The notes under the pieces: generated by a model
Told to the model about the DNA's origin: nothing
Seen by the model: the letters and a program-made list of their open reading frames with translations, nothing else
Databases searched by the model: none
Translations under genes and position numbers: made by a program
Part shown: positions 15,047-15,137 of the stretch, in pieces
How the letters are laid out: each line of letters opens with the position of its first letter
Position numbering within the stretch: the stretch's first letter is position 1
NCBI GenBank assembly: GCA_022836975.1
Contig: JAIXMJ010000011.1
Coordinates: 1,139-16,275, forward strand
Direction of reading: 5' to 3'
DNA from: Wolbachia sp.
GTDB taxonomy: Bacteria > Pseudomonadota > Alphaproteobacteria > Rickettsiales > Anaplasmataceae
DNA length: 15,137 bases

Positions 15047-15137
15047 AAACAGAGTTAAAATAGTATTTTTTGAGAGGGAAAGATGTTATACGATCTGAAA
15101 GATGAGCAGTGGGAAAGAATAAAAGATAAATTACCTG
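15026..15137 (+). mobile_element. Left end of an IS5-type insertion sequence (runs off right edge)
   Basis: A transposase gene begins at 15083. Upstream, the motif ggtagtgtcgacatt (15026-15040) contains the palindrome TGTCGACA and sits immediately after CTA/CTAG (15023-15026). CTAG is a target often duplicated by IS5-family elements. I take this as the probable terminal inverted repeat and insertion point. The right end lies outside the window, so the repeat and target duplication cannot be confirmed here. Confidence 0.5.
15083..15137 (+). CDS. IS5/IS4-superfamily transposase, N-terminal fragment at window edge
   Basis: The frame starts MLYDLKDEQWERIKDKLP and continues past the right edge. 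The pattern (L.DEQWE.I...LP) is the characteristic opening of DDE transposases of the IS5 group with an N-terminal DUF4096-type domain. AGAGGG lies about 5 bases upstream of the ATG at 15083. Only 18 complete codons are visible, so activity and exact family cannot be judged. Confidence 0.75.
   Translation, partial: MLYDLKDEQWERIKDKLP

Overview
This is an AT-rich window from what looks like an obligate intracellular Rickettsiales bacterium, most likely of the family Anaplasmataceae (Ehrlichia/Wolbachia/Neoehrlichia-like). Three things point there: a detached virB2 + second virB4 locus (the scattered 'rvh/vir' type IV secretion system, T4SS, of this order), an hflK-hflC-htrA operon, and a ccmA gene standing alone without the rest of a ccm operon. 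The genus cannot be fixed from the sequence alone. The family assignment is inference; the gene content is read directly.

Layout, left to right. (1) 1-6224, minus strand: a promoter-like site, then virB2 (pilin-like), virB4-2 (T4SS ATPase with an arginine in place of the Walker A lysine), an 895-aa secreted cysteine-rich protein that overlaps the end of virB4-2, and the N-terminal half of radA, which runs off the left edge. (2) 6261-9848, minus strand: a tightly packed membrane quality-control operon, read in the order hflK, hflC, htrA (2-bp gap, then 11-bp overlap), preceded by a possible 60-75 aa single-pass membrane microprotein. (3) 9922-11691, plus strand: a lone 589-aa repeat-containing protein with its own promoter and strong Shine-Dalgarno site. 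It has a duplicated N-terminal motif, a long hydrophobic hairpin, 11-residue tandem repeats like those of synuclein/LEA proteins, a middle domain, and a Pro/Ser/Thr-rich C-terminal repeat region with two PKKR-type basic clusters and a SUMO-like motif. It is a good candidate for a secreted, host-directed effector. (4) A GC-rich hairpin shared with the convergent typA (bipA) gene, 11858-13687 minus. (5) 13800-14806, plus strand: a 130-aa membrane/coiled-coil protein of unknown function followed by ccmA (haem exporter ATPase). (6) 14906-15137: a decayed transposase N-terminus cut by the left end of an IS5-type element whose transposase runs off the right edge.

How the parts relate. The virB2/virB4-2 block would contribute to the envelope-spanning T4SS, and the cysteine-rich neighbour may be an accessory surface or periplasmic component. 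HflK/HflC/HtrA maintain envelope proteostasis. The repeat protein lies between housekeeping genes but close to T4SS genes and has eukaryote-style sequence features. It is the most interesting object in the window. No gap between genes exceeds about 170 bases, and no tRNA, rRNA or CRISPR array was seen.
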